Source: JBCCDY01 sp039030555
GTDB taxonomy: Bacteria > Bacteroidota > Bacteroidia > Cytophagales > Cyclobacteriaceae
Direction of reading: 5' to 3'
Assembly: GCA_039030555.1 (NCBI GenBank)
Contig: JBCCDY010000005.1
Coordinates: 1-64,000 of the forward strand
DNA: 64,000 nt
This document shows, one piece after another, positions 8,452 through 17,447 of this stretch (position 1 is the first letter of the stretch; each line of letters opens with the position of its first letter). The notes beneath the pieces are model-generated. The model was not told the DNA's origin and made no database searches. It saw only the letters and a program-made list of their open reading frames with translations. Made by a program: the position numbers and the translations under genes.

Positions 8452-9662
8452 TTTCGGAAATGGTTATCTAATGAAACAGCTACTTTTTTTGCAAGCGATT
8501 TCTGAATCGTGATATCCATTTCCTTTTTCGATAGTGGCTCAACAGACATAGTGAAAAGGGCCAGAAATGCATCTCTTTCTTTTCCTTTTGTATAGATATG
8601 CGTACCATTTGAAGGATATAGCGTGTTTGGATCTCCATTTGAAGAAGCGTAGTTAGTTTCGTATTCTACCCCCTCATAAAGTATATCAGCAACTAAGATT
8701 TCTGCCGTAGCTACGTCTATCAGTTGATACTGAAAGGAAACTTCAAGGCTGCTTTTCTGGTAATGCTCCTGATAGGATATCGGGTAATAATCTCTTACGT
8801 TATTGTTTATGCTGGCCGTGTAGGCTGTCTTGATTTGAGTGGTTTTGTCTCCTTCCACTAAATTGTAGTTCAGCAGTCGGGTGATAAGCATTAACTCTAC
8901 CCCCAGTATCTTGCCTAAATCAGCAGCTGACTTCTCATCAAGTAATCCGGTCAGACCCAGCTTTTGTTCCTCGATCAATTGATCCAGGTTTTCACGATCG
9001 ATAATCTTGATTAATGGATTATCAAGCTTGAAGAGCTCTGATAAAAGAGCGTTTCTTAGTGTTTCTTCATGGCTGAATTGGTTTTTGATACTGGGTATAA
9101 TTGAAAACCTTTTGGACTGCGTTTCAATCTTTTTTAGATATTCAGAAGACTCTTTGTACCCTTTTATTGAATTGAAAATCTTCCACGCTTCTATCAAATT
9201 TTCTTGTGTAAATAAGCTTACAGCTTTGGCGTATTTTTCTGCCTTTTGCTCGGCTTTTTCAGAATTTACAATGGTCTTAGATTTCTCTTGTAGCCTTTTC
9301 TTATCTTCCTCATAGTCTTTATAATAGTAAGAAGGGATATCGATCGATATGTTGAAATAGTTAAGCTCCGCTTGTTTTTGGATTACATCATCAAAGATTT
9401 CAATCGCCTCTGCTACTTCACCGGAGTTCCTGACCAGGAAGTAGTCAGAAAGTTTCTGGTCTATCACTTTTTGAGAAGTACGTTTCAGCCCGTTCAATGC
9501 GTCCTCTAAAGTTGCATTTCGATAGAGCACTTCCTGATATTTCCCTGCTGCTAATTCGTATTGACCTTTAGTTTCCAGAGAAGCGGCTTGCCTCAAAAGT
9601 TTCTTTTGGGCAAATAGAAAAGGGGGCGCCAGCGTAAGTATTAGAATAAAAGGTATTCGCAT
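8448..9662 (-). CDS. CsgG/HfaB-like envelope protein with N-terminal TPR region
   Basis: 404 residues when started at the ATG at 9660-9662, which gives a clean signal peptide (MRIPFILILTLAPPFLFAQ); an ATG 36 codons upstream adds an unlikely leader. Residues about 25-190 are helical with TPR-like repeats (KGQYELAAGKYQEVLYRN). The C-terminal half has CsgG-family features: KIIDRENLDQLIEEQKLG, then ADLGKILGVELMLITRL, then a beta-rich segment ending in a helix. CsgG and HfaB make outer-membrane secretion or anchoring pores. There is no lipobox, unlike CsgG itself. First gene of a three-gene unit with two LPP20-like lipoproteins. Confidence 0.75.
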   Translation of the reverse strand: MRIPFILILTLAPPFLFAQKKLLRQAASLETKGQYELAAGKYQEVLYRNATLEDALNGLKRTSQKVIDQKLSDYFLVRNSGEVAEAIEIFDDVIQKQAELNYFNISIDIPSYYYKDYEEDKKRLQEKSKTIVNSEKAEQKAEKYAKAVSLFTQENLIEAWKIFNSIKGYKESSEYLKKIETQSKRFSIIPSIKNQFSHEETLRNALLSELFKLDNPLIKIIDRENLDQLIEEQKLGLTGLLDEKSAADLGKILGVELMLITRLLNYNLVEGDKTTQIKTAYTASINNNVRDYYPISYQEHYQKSSLEVSFQYQLIDVATAEILVADILYEGVEYETNYASSNGDPNTLYPSNGTHIYTKGKERDAFLALFTMSVEPLSKKEMDITIQKSLAKKVAVSLDNHFRK

Positions 9663-9717
9663 TGCTTTAAGGGTATGTTGAAAATCCAATGTTAGTTGAG
9701 TGCTGTTCTGAGCCTTG

Positions 9718-9766
9718 TACCGGGATCCTCCATAACAGAAGATCCCGGAATAAATCCGGGAATCTT
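9718..9766 (-). promoter_or_regulatory. Three-armed, mutually exclusive hairpins between operon genes
   Basis: The sequence ccgggatc at about 9720-9727 can pair with gatcccgg at 9741-9748. The same middle arm can instead pair with ccgggaatc at 9756-9764. The arms lie between the DUF4476 gene (ends 9778) and the CsgG-like start (9662). This could be a terminator/antiterminator or the remains of a dispersed repeat. Confidence 0.4.
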
Positions 9767-9777
9767 TCACAACCCAT

Positions 9778-11007
9778 TCACTGTTTTGCCAAAAAAGCTT
9801 CTAATTCCTCTACTGATTCTGTGAAAGTAAGCGCATCATTTACCCGGTAGTAGTTACCTTGATCGACGGTCTTCGCATAAGATAACTTTGCTACCTCCAG
9901 CTTCCCCTCCTCAAACGTGAAGAGATCCATAAAACCAACTAACTGGTCCACTGACATGCAGTTGCCTCTTATGATCTGCTTAAACACAGTAAGCTTTTCA
10001 TCAGCAAAAGATTTATTATTGATCGATTCCTTCGCTCTTTCAAAATCTCCATTAGCCATTGCATTTGCACAGCCTGAAGTAGCTGCTGGTCGAGAAGGGG
10101 CAGGAGTAGTGATGGTCACTTGCTGAGCAGGTGCACCATCAATGATCATTTTGCTGCTGTTGTGCTTCAGCTTCACAGACCACGATCCGGAAGGCTCTCT
10201 TACCGATAACTTGAAATAGACTTTGCTTTTTTTCCAATCATTCTCCTCATAAACGAACGGCACCTCACTGGAATAGGCCTCAACTCCATCGTAAGAAATG
10301 GCAATTTGAGATCCTGCTGGCTGCTTCATCTCTACTACTGGACCTATTCGATTTGAGTTTACATACTTGAACGTAAATACACGTCCATCACTCAGTAGTA
10401 TTTCATTTCCTTCTACTCGTGCTGAAAGCTGCTGTTTGCTTGCAAAAGAACTGTTTGAAGTTGTTTGAGTATTAGTAATTGTAGAGGAAGGCGCATCGGA
10501 GTTGCTGGCGGAAAAATTATCTTGATTGACCTTCATGCTAAACCCACCATCCTTCGTCACTTTTAAATCCACTAAAGAACCGTCTTCAGTGGTAGTCATT
10601 GTCGTAGTGCTGGTTCTTTGCTGCTGTTGAGAGGGAGTAGAAGTTTGTGTAATTCTTACCGTTTCAGATTCCTCGTCCATGGGCATACGTGCAGAACTTA
10701 CCAGTCTAAATACATACTTCCCTTTCTTGTTTTTTTTGATGACGCTACTCATTTCCATTCCTGGATCGAGCATAATTCCCTTTTTTAGTTCTGGCGCTCC
10801 GGGAGTTTCGAAGACTACTTTTGCCTGAACAAAATCACCGGAAATAGCCACCGCTTTCACTTGAGTATCCGGTACTTCATTGACTTTAGCCCCATTCACA
10901 TAAAGTGTAAACTTTTCTCCTCCTTCTGTAAAGAAGATCAGGTTAGAGGTCTGCCCGAGAGCTATCGTAGAACACAGAAATAACGTTGAACAAATTAAGT
11001 ACCTCAT
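9778..11007 (-). CDS. DUF4476-domain secreted protein
   Basis: 409-residue exported protein (signal peptide MRYLICSTLFLCSTIALGQ). The C-terminal ~95 residues match DUF4476: CANAMANGDFERAKESI, KLTVFKQIIRGNCMSVDQLVGFMDLFTFE split over two helices, and a final FTESVEELEAFL. The N-terminal ~100 residues are a beta-rich region common in DUF4476 proteins (LIFFTEGGEKFTLYVNG). The middle is a low-complexity Ser/Thr/Gln linker. Function unknown; in Bacteroidota this domain occurs in envelope proteins. It lies just upstream of the CsgG/LPP20 genes on the same strand, separated by competing hairpins. Confidence 0.8.
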   Translation of the reverse strand: MRYLICSTLFLCSTIALGQTSNLIFFTEGGEKFTLYVNGAKVNEVPDTQVKAVAISGDFVQAKVVFETPGAPELKKGIMLDPGMEMSSVIKKNKKGKYVFRLVSSARMPMDEESETVRITQTSTPSQQQQRTSTTTMTTTEDGSLVDLKVTKDGGFSMKVNQDNFSASNSDAPSSTITNTQTTSNSSFASKQQLSARVEGNEILLSDGRVFTFKYVNSNRIGPVVEMKQPAGSQIAISYDGVEAYSSEVPFVYEENDWKKSKVYFKLSVREPSGSWSVKLKHNSSKMIIDGAPAQQVTITTPAPSRPAATSGCANAMANGDFERAKESINNKSFADEKLTVFKQIIRGNCMSVDQLVGFMDLFTFEEGKLEVAKLSYAKTVDQGNYYRVNDALTFTESVEELEAFLAKQ

Positions 11008-11341
11008 ATATATAATGTTTGTCAGTCATTATATGGAATTCGCCTTTTTGGGCTCATTTCATATTTTTTAATTTCCAATCCGTAACGAAAGACGGAAATG
11101 AGATACCATACATCTAATTTTTGATCTCTACATGATCTCTACAGTTAATTCAATTACTTGATCCATTGGTTAATCATGGTTGTAACCAGAAATAGCACTT
11201 TCCTTCTTCAATCATCCCAAAAAGTAGATTTAGAAGGTCTGTAATCTCTACATGATCTCTACAAGTGCTTCATTTGACTATTAACTGATATATATTATGG
11301 AAAACACACCTGAGTTTTTATGATATTGAAATGTTAGCTTA
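11008..11341. other. Divergent intergenic region with duplicated tandem 9-mers
   Basis: 334 bp between the divergent DUF4476 and TPR-regulator genes. The 20-mer atctctacatgatctctaca occurs twice (11124-11143 and 11244-11263), exactly 120 bp apart. Each copy is itself a tandem of atctctaca. This is the only structure I see here; it could be a pair of regulator sites. Confidence 0.6.
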
Positions 11342-13111
11342 ATGATTATGAGAACTTGTTGCCATAAACTGAAGATTTTGAAGCTCATCCTCATCCTGAG
11401 TATCCTCTCAAATTTTGGATGGTCGCAAACAATTAATGAAAATGAGATAGATAGCTTAAAAAAACTAATAGGAAGTGCGGATGAAGAACTTGACGTTGTG
11501 TTGTTTCGAGAAATCGGAAGCAAATACAAAGTATTAGATTTTGACTCATCATTGATCTACCTTAGAAAGTCAGTCAATCTTGCAACAAACATCGAGAATG
11601 ATACTTTACTCGCTATTTCTAATCTCACAGTTGGGAGTGCTTTTATGTATTCGCAAAAGCTTGATTCTGCGACTCATTACATAAAGAAAGCAAATCAAGT
11701 CTTCCAAAACTTAAATCATCCCAAAGGGATATCGTATACTTATCATGATCTTGCAATTATTTATTTGAGAAAAGGAGACTATGACAAAAGTCTTGAATAT
11801 GCATTAGAAGGATTGAAGATCAAGGAAGAGTCAGACCTATCCACTTGGGCTTCTTACAACCTAATAGGAATTATTTATTATGAAAATCAAGAATGGGAAA
11901 AGGCACTTTTCTACGGAGAAGAGTCGCTGAAAGCCGCATACGACAGAAAAGATTCTACTATTAGTTACAATGGTATAGCCAACGTTTATCGGGCTAAAGG
12001 GAATCTGGATAAAGCAGAAGAATACATCCTTGAGACCATCAAATATGCGAGAGTCTTAGGAGATAATACTGGTCTCGGCGTCTTTCTTAATAACTATGGT
12101 GAGCTTTTGTATGAAAAAGGTAAATTAAAAGAGGCTGAAAAATATTTCATAGAATCAATAGAGGTTAGGTTAAAACTGAAGAATTATAGTGGAGCTGCCG
12201 TAACCTATGGAGAGCTTGCGTTGATCTATGCAGATAGAGGACTTTTTAATGAGACTGATTCATGTATAAAGGAAGCTTTGGATCTTTTGGAGGATGATGG
12301 AAGTAGGCCTGCAAGAATTGAAATCCTGGGGAATGCCTTTAAGGCGTATTCATCTTTGACAAGATACAAAATGGCATTGGATCATCATCTTGAATATGAA
12401 GCCTTGAGAGATTCTGTATATAATGAGGAAAAGGCAGAGTTAATCACTGAGATGGAAGCGAAATATCAGACAGCAAAGAAAGAAGCCGAATTAAAACAGC
12501 AAGCCTCAGAGATTACATTACTTGAAAAGGAAAGAGAACTCGCAAATACTCAAATAATCATTATGGCCATTACAATTGGCTTGACTTTACTACTGGGATT
12601 ACTTCTTTTTAGACAGTTGAGAGTTCGTCGAGCGCTTTCAAAAGCTCAACTAGATTTGGCGCAAGAAAAGGAAGAAAAATTAAAATCTGAGATTCGATAC
12701 AAAGACAATGAGCTTGTAAATTTTGCATTACAAATAAACAATAAGAATGAGTTTATTGAAACATTGAAGAATGAGGTAAAAGAAATAAATAAGAAATCAG
12801 ATGCTGATGTAAAACCAATTCTTGAAATTATAAAGTCTAGCGAATCATTGGCAAAAGATCGTGATGAATTTGATCAGTATGTCAATAACGTTTGTGAAGG
12901 CTTTTTTATCCGGTTAAATGAAAAGTATCCAGACATCAGTGCTAGTGAGAAAAAACTAGCAGCGTTAATTCGCCTTGGACTTTCTTCAAAAGAAATTGCA
13001 TCGGTCATCAATATCTCTCCAAAAAGTGTGGATATGAGTCGTTATCGATTGAGAAAAAAAATGTCATTAGATGGAGAAAGTAACTTAATGGAGGAGCTTC
13101 TGGCCGTTTAG
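11342..13111 (+). CDS. TPR transcriptional regulator with one membrane segment and LuxR-like HTH
   Basis: 589-residue sensor-regulator. A signal peptide or N-terminal anchor (to about residue 29) leads into about seven tetratricopeptide repeats (roughly 60-340, for example YDKSLEYALEGLKI). A single membrane helix follows (about 402-422, MAITIGLTLLLGLLLF), then a coiled-coil, and a C-terminal helix-turn-helix (about 535-580, LAALIRLGLSSKEIASVINISPKSV split by the turn). This layout, an extracytoplasmic TPR sensor joined directly to a cytoplasmic LuxR-like DNA-binding domain, is common in Bacteroidota. Target genes are unknown. Repeats upstream (11124-11263) may be its own sites. Confidence 0.85.
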   Translation: MIMRTCCHKLKILKLILILSILSNFGWSQTINENEIDSLKKLIGSADEELDVVLFREIGSKYKVLDFDSSLIYLRKSVNLATNIENDTLLAISNLTVGSAFMYSQKLDSATHYIKKANQVFQNLNHPKGISYTYHDLAIIYLRKGDYDKSLEYALEGLKIKEESDLSTWASYNLIGIIYYENQEWEKALFYGEESLKAAYDRKDSTISYNGIANVYRAKGNLDKAEEYILETIKYARVLGDNTGLGVFLNNYGELLYEKGKLKEAEKYFIESIEVRLKLKNYSGAAVTYGELALIYADRGLFNETDSCIKEALDLLEDDGSRPARIEILGNAFKAYSSLTRYKMALDHHLEYEALRDSVYNEEKAELITEMEAKYQTAKKEAELKQQASEITLLEKERELANTQIIIMAITIGLTLLLGLLLFRQLRVRRALSKAQLDLAQEKEEKLKSEIRYKDNELVNFALQINNKNEFIETLKNEVKEINKKSDADVKPILEIIKSSESLAKDRDEFDQYVNNVCEGFFIRLNEKYPDISASEKKLAALIRLGLSSKEIASVINISPKSVDMSRYRLRKKMSLDGESNLMEELLAV

Positions 13112-13447
13112 AAATTGAACATAATATCCTTTTTAAAAAAGAGTGAAAGTTTATGTAAAACATGAATCTTAAATGATATTAGAAAAGCTTAGAAAACAAC
13201 TTTGAACTCATTTATCCTAATAATTTAAACTTATTTAAGAAGAGTTAAAAAGTTCATTTAAAAGATGAATTTCTAAAAGAAATAATGTTTTAATCAATGC
13301 CAAATAGCTATTTTAATACATGCTCTTGTAAGTAATAACACCTAATCCACTCCGTAGATTCATTCAGGAAATTGGATAATTCCACCAAACGGAATTAACT
13401 CATATCTACCCATCTTTGAGGATCATTATGGGTTTTATTCAGAAAGT
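13112..13447. other. AT-rich intergenic stretch
   Basis: 336 bp between two plus-strand TPR genes, rich in poly-A/T tracts. I see no gene, strong hairpin or recognisable regulatory site. It probably holds the promoter of the small TPR protein. Confidence 0.5.
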
Positions 13448-13810
13448 ATGAAATCAAAAGAGTTTAAAACAGATTGGATATTTATTATTCTTACCGTTTT
13501 AACATGTATTGCTTTAACCACCGCTTCGACAGGTAACGGTGATTTAATCAGCCAGGGTAAGCAGTACGCCGTCGATAACAATTATAAAATGGCCTTGCAA
13601 TGCTTTGATCTGGCTTTAGAAGCTGATCCAAACGATGTTCCTGCTTATCTGGAACGGTCGAGAGTGTGGGTCCTTTTAAACGATTGCGATAAATCCATGG
13701 ATGACCTCTTCACCGCCATTGAAATCAATTCCGATGCTGTTGAATATTACCTTCAATCTTCCGGTCTGGAACCATCAGATCTTCGTCCATGCTTTAAGGA
13801 TTTTAGGTAG
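13448..13810 (+). CDS. Small TPR protein
   Basis: 120-residue protein with an N-terminal hydrophobic segment (about residues 9-27, IFIILTVLTCIALTTA) that is a signal peptide or anchor. One to two tetratricopeptide repeats follow (about 34-100: GKQYAVDNNYKMALQCFDLALEADPND split over two helices, then SMDDLFTAIEINSDA). It may be a small periplasmic scaffold. No partner is evident; the neighbouring large TPR regulator is on the same strand but 336 bp away. Confidence 0.65.
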   Translation: MKSKEFKTDWIFIILTVLTCIALTTASTGNGDLISQGKQYAVDNNYKMALQCFDLALEADPNDVPAYLERSRVWVLLNDCDKSMDDLFTAIEINSDAVEYYLQSSGLEPSDLRPCFKDFR

Positions 13811-14200
13811 GTTTTCATAAAAATAATCGGAGTTCTATATTGAAAGCGAGATCTTTCACTACGCTCAATATGACGCTATTTTCAAGCAGCATGCTAAACG
13901 ATCAGTTTTATCTCCCCGCACTAGTTGCGGAGTCTTCTTATTAGAAGATCGGTCGGACAAGACAGCCTCGTGTAGGGTCGACAAGTGTGAGATCATTAAA
14001 CCAGAGGAAAGTATTACTTCACTTTCTGAAAGTCAAACTAAGTATTAATACTTAAATGGCTCGGTACACTTAACTGATAGATTAGGGAAATCCACCGTCC
14101 TTAAGTTCGCTTCTTCATTAGCAATTTTGTAATCAATAAAAAGTGGACAATGTGGGATGGGTTTTCCAGAAGCAATGACCACAGAATTTAAAAGCCTTAA
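13811..14200. other. Intergenic region upstream of the che operon
   Basis: 390 bp. Near the start lies a probable fragment of a dispersed repeat (gatctttcactacgctcaat at about 13849-13868, then atgacg). A weak hairpin (13914-13920 / 13925-13931, 5 bp plus one mismatch) is followed by tcttctta and may end the small TPR transcript. The che operon promoter should be in the last 150 bp; I cannot place it. Confidence 0.45.
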
Positions 14201-14521
14201 ATGAAACCAGTAAGAGCTTACATAGCTAAAGAAGTATTGAGTATCTCCTTCAATGGTGTTCTTGATATCAGTCAGTTAGAAATCATAAAAGAGACCATTA
14301 TCAAAAAGTTGGAAAAGCCATCTAACAAAGCCAAAGTGTCTATAAAGAGCTATGAGCGATTGGATATGGCATTTATTCAGCTGCTGATCATGTTGTTTAA
14401 ACACTTCAAGAAGTCCGGGAAATCAATAGAAACACATTTGAATTTCAAAGAAGACGATCTGGATATGCTTCAAAAACTGGGCTTACTCAATGTTCTAAAC
14501 AATTATAAAAATACGATATGA
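14201..14521 (+). CDS. STAS-domain protein of the chemotaxis operon
   Basis: 106-residue single-domain protein with the STAS/anti-sigma-antagonist pattern: a beta strand (VLSISFNGVLDISQ), a helix, a strand (KAKVSIKSYERLDMAFIQLL, where the anti-sigma antagonists carry Asp-Ser) and a final helix pair. The usual phosphorylated serine position reads Met/Ala (RLDMAFIQ), so switching by phosphorylation is unlikely. First gene of the che operon; its stop overlaps the cheY start (ATGA at 14518-14521). STAS proteins occur in several chemosensory operons, where their role is poorly known. Confidence 0.7.
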   Translation: MKPVRAYIAKEVLSISFNGVLDISQLEIIKETIIKKLEKPSNKAKVSIKSYERLDMAFIQLLIMLFKHFKKSGKSIETHLNFKEDDLDMLQKLGLLNVLNNYKNTI

Positions 14522-14877
14522 AAGTGCTGGTGGTAGACGATTCTGAAAGCATACGAGAGTTGGTGGGAGCAACGCTGGAATCAGAGGGTTATGAGGTAAA
14601 CCGATGCGTTGACGGGGTGGATGCGATCAATACACTTTCTTCATCCAAAGCTGACTTGGTAATCACCGACCTGAATATGCCCAATATGGACGGTCTGACT
14701 TTATTGAAAGAGATCCGAAACGATAAGTTATACATCGGCATGCCAGTCCTTATGCTGACCACTGAATCACAACAGTCCAAAAAAATGGAGGCCCGGGAGG
14801 CAGGGGCGACCGGCTGGATTGTAAAACCTTTTGAGCAGGAACGATTGCTTTCCGTAGTCAAACGAATTTTACGATAA
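14518..14877 (+). CDS. cheY: Chemotaxis response regulator CheY
   Basis: 119-residue single receiver domain. Acidic pocket Asp7-Asp8, phospho-acceptor Asp51 (VITDLNMPNMDG), the Thr switch in LMLTTES, and Lys in IVKPF are all present. Phosphorylated by CheA, it would carry the signal to the motility or other output. Translationally coupled to the STAS gene and 4 bp before cheA, so it is the dedicated receiver of this pathway. A second CheY-like protein is at 37182-37538. Confidence 0.92.
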   Translation: MKVLVVDDSESIRELVGATLESEGYEVNRCVDGVDAINTLSSSKADLVITDLNMPNMDGLTLLKEIRNDKLYIGMPVLMLTTESQQSKKMEAREAGATGWIVKPFEQERLLSVVKRILR

Positions 14878-14881
14878 CCTT

Positions 14882-16957
14882 ATGGAAAGCTTAAAACACA
14901 TTTTCATTCAAGAAGCTACCGAGCTGATTGGTCAGCTGGAAGAAGCCTTACTACATTTTGAGAAAGACCTGAGCGATGAGGCAAGTGTAGAGCAGATCTT
15001 CAGGATCATGCATACGCTCAAAGGTTCCAGCGGAATGTTCGGTCATGATTCCATTAATTTATTTACACATGAGCTGGAGTCGGTTTACGATTCCATCCGT
15101 GAAAAAACACTGGTCGCAGGACCCGAAATCCTGGAGCTCACACTCGAATCACTTGATCACATCAAAAACCTGGTGAGTGACCCGGAAAATCAGGAATACC
15201 AAAAAGAGCAGGATCGCCTGACCAAGAAAATTATCGGCCTGAAAAGCAATTCAAAACCAGAGGGTTCTGAAGTTCAAGCTGAAGATGAAATGGCCAGTTC
15301 TACTTACTACATTTCATTCGTTCCGGATAAAGAGATCTTTATCAATGGGACTAATGTTTTTTACCTGCTGGAAGACTTGCTGTCATTAGGAAAAGGATTT
15401 GCGTTACCCTGCTTTAACCCTAATCAGGATTTTGAAACTGTTGACGTAACCGAATGCCATACTTCTTTTGAAGTTATGCTGGAAACCACGGCTAAGGAGC
15501 ATGAAATTCAGGATATTTTCGTTTTCGTAGCCGATACATCTGAGGTGTCAGTCATCAAATTAGACTTAACAGAACTTCCTGATGGTTTGGAAGAACGCTT
15601 AATCAAAGAGCATACGTATAGTAAGTCTATTGGACTTGAGACCATCAAAAAGGAGCTGGGCGTTCGGGATTCGAATGACAAAAAAGAGGTTTCCGATAAT
15701 CAGAACAATAAAAACGATGCTCAAACAAACGTAAAAACTTCAAGAAAAACCGGACCGAGTTCTATCCGGGTATCTTCTGAAAAACTGGATGGACTGATGA
15801 ACCAGATCAGTGAGTTGATCACCACACAGGCCAGGCTCAGTATGCTTGTTAATGGTCTGGAATCAGCTGAGTTATCGGCGATTACCGAAAACATGAGTAA
15901 GATCACTCGAAGGTTAAGAGATAATGCTTTTTCCATTTGCCTGATTCCCATTGATACCTTAATGATCCGTTTTCAGCGTTTGGTGCGTGACCTTTCAAAA
16001 GGCTTAAACAAGAAAATTGATTTCATTACAGAAGGAACCGATACGGAACTCGATAAATCTGTCATTGAGCAATTGGGTGACCCTTTGCTACACCTGGTCC
16101 GAAACTGCATAGACCATGGGATTGAAACTACGGAAGAGCGTAAGAAACAGGGAAAGCCGGAGACGGGAACCATTCGGTTTAAGGCTTATAATGCCGGGAC
16201 TAATGTAGTCATTGAATTATCTGATGATGGCGCCGGAATAGCTCCTGAGCAAATCAAAAAGAAAGCTTTGGAGAAAGGGCTGATCGGTGCAGATGAAGAG
16301 CTATCAACCGAACAGGTCTATGAATTGATTTTCAAGCCCGGATTTTCAACAAGCGAAAAAGTAAGTGACATCAGCGGACGTGGGGTAGGGATGGACGTCG
16401 TGAAAAGAGGTATTGAAGATCTGCGTGGCGAGATCAATATTGACTCGGTTATTAACAAAGGCACTACGTTTACCATCAGTCTTCCATTGACTTTATCCAT
16501 CATTGATGGACTATTGGTGAAAATCGGAGGGCATGTTTACGTAATTCCACTTCAGGCTGTTGAAAAATGCTACGAAGTTCCAACAACACTGTTGACCAGC
16601 GCAAGCAAACAACTCGTTCTGGATGGGGAGCGAACGCCGGTATTTCATATGAGGGAAGTAATGGGTGCTTCCGATGAGGCTCCAAAAATCAGCCAGATCA
16701 TTAAGATGAGTTATATGGGCAATGATCTTGGGATCTCGGTAGATTCTATTATCGGGGAGCATCAGGTAGTACTCAAACCTTTAGGATACATCTATAAAAA
16801 TCAGGAAGAATTCAGTGGGGCCACCATTCTTGGGGATGGGACGGTAGCACTGGTCTTCGATAAGAGTAAACTCGTCAAGAAATTAATGAATCACACAACC
16901 AATACCATAAACCATGGAAACAGCAACCATAGAAAGCCAGTCTTATCTGACGTTTAA
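14882..16957 (+). CDS. cheA: Chemotaxis histidine kinase CheA
   Basis: 691-residue kinase core of the chemosensory array. HPt domain at 1-110 with phospho-His44 (MHTLKGSSGMFG). Residues about 140-235 form the middle domain seen in many CheAs (YYISFVPDKEIFINGTN). Dimerisation helices lie near 295-360. The ATPase carries the N box (LVRNCIDHGIE), G1 (DDGAGIAPEQ) and G2 (GRGVGMDVVK). The C-terminal CheW-like domain follows (about 540-675). All key residues are intact. Its end overlaps cheW by 44 bp. It should phosphorylate the operon's CheY and CheB. Confidence 0.95.
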   Translation: MESLKHIFIQEATELIGQLEEALLHFEKDLSDEASVEQIFRIMHTLKGSSGMFGHDSINLFTHELESVYDSIREKTLVAGPEILELTLESLDHIKNLVSDPENQEYQKEQDRLTKKIIGLKSNSKPEGSEVQAEDEMASSTYYISFVPDKEIFINGTNVFYLLEDLLSLGKGFALPCFNPNQDFETVDVTECHTSFEVMLETTAKEHEIQDIFVFVADTSEVSVIKLDLTELPDGLEERLIKEHTYSKSIGLETIKKELGVRDSNDKKEVSDNQNNKNDAQTNVKTSRKTGPSSIRVSSEKLDGLMNQISELITTQARLSMLVNGLESAELSAITENMSKITRRLRDNAFSICLIPIDTLMIRFQRLVRDLSKGLNKKIDFITEGTDTELDKSVIEQLGDPLLHLVRNCIDHGIETTEERKKQGKPETGTIRFKAYNAGTNVVIELSDDGAGIAPEQIKKKALEKGLIGADEELSTEQVYELIFKPGFSTSEKVSDISGRGVGMDVVKRGIEDLRGEINIDSVINKGTTFTISLPLTLSIIDGLLVKIGGHVYVIPLQAVEKCYEVPTTLLTSASKQLVLDGERTPVFHMREVMGASDEAPKISQIIKMSYMGNDLGISVDSIIGEHQVVLKPLGYIYKNQEEFSGATILGDGTVALVFDKSKLVKKLMNHTTNTINHGNSNHRKPVLSDV

Positions 16958-17447
16958 GTTAGATCAGGAGATATTTGGCTCTACCGTTAACCATGTACTC
17001 GAAATCATCGAAGTACCTAAAATAACGAAAGTGCCCAATGCACCTACTTTTATGCGAGGGGTCATCAACCTGAGAGGTCGGGTGCTTCCGGTGGTAGATA
17101 CCCGGATCAAGTTCGGGCTACCGTCGGTTGAAGATACCGTTGAAACCTGCATCGTCGTTTTAAGCATTAAAGTTGACGGTCAGGAAATCGTACTCGGAGC
17201 TTTAGTTGATGCTATCAAAGCCGTCCTTGAGATTGAAGAAGACCAGATCAAGCCACCTCCATCGATCCAGTCAGGATATCAAAGTGAATTTATTGATGGA
17301 ATGGTTAAAAATGAGGAAGACTTCATCCTTCTACTGAATATGGAAAAAGTATTCAGCACACAAGAGATCGTCTTTTTGAAAGAAGCCGAAGAAAACAGTA
17401 CTACAAAAGAAAAAAACGAAACTAAAACTAAACAACACGCGAAATGA
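16914..17447 (+). CDS. cheW: Chemotaxis coupling protein CheW
   Basis: 177-residue CheW-domain adaptor joining receptors to CheA. Family motifs are visible: YLTFKLDQEIFG, the ligand loop EVPKITKVPNAPTFMRGVIN with its conserved Arg-Gly-Val-Ile-Asn-Leu-Arg-Gly, and LLNMEKVF near the end. The start overlaps the end of cheA by 44 bp, and the stop overlaps the next gene by 4 bp, so this is tight translational coupling. The tail is Lys/Glu/Thr-rich. Confidence 0.93.
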   Translation: METATIESQSYLTFKLDQEIFGSTVNHVLEIIEVPKITKVPNAPTFMRGVINLRGRVLPVVDTRIKFGLPSVEDTVETCIVVLSIKVDGQEIVLGALVDAIKAVLEIEEDQIKPPPSIQSGYQSEFIDGMVKNEEDFILLLNMEKVFSTQEIVFLKEAEENSTTKEKNETKTKQHAK

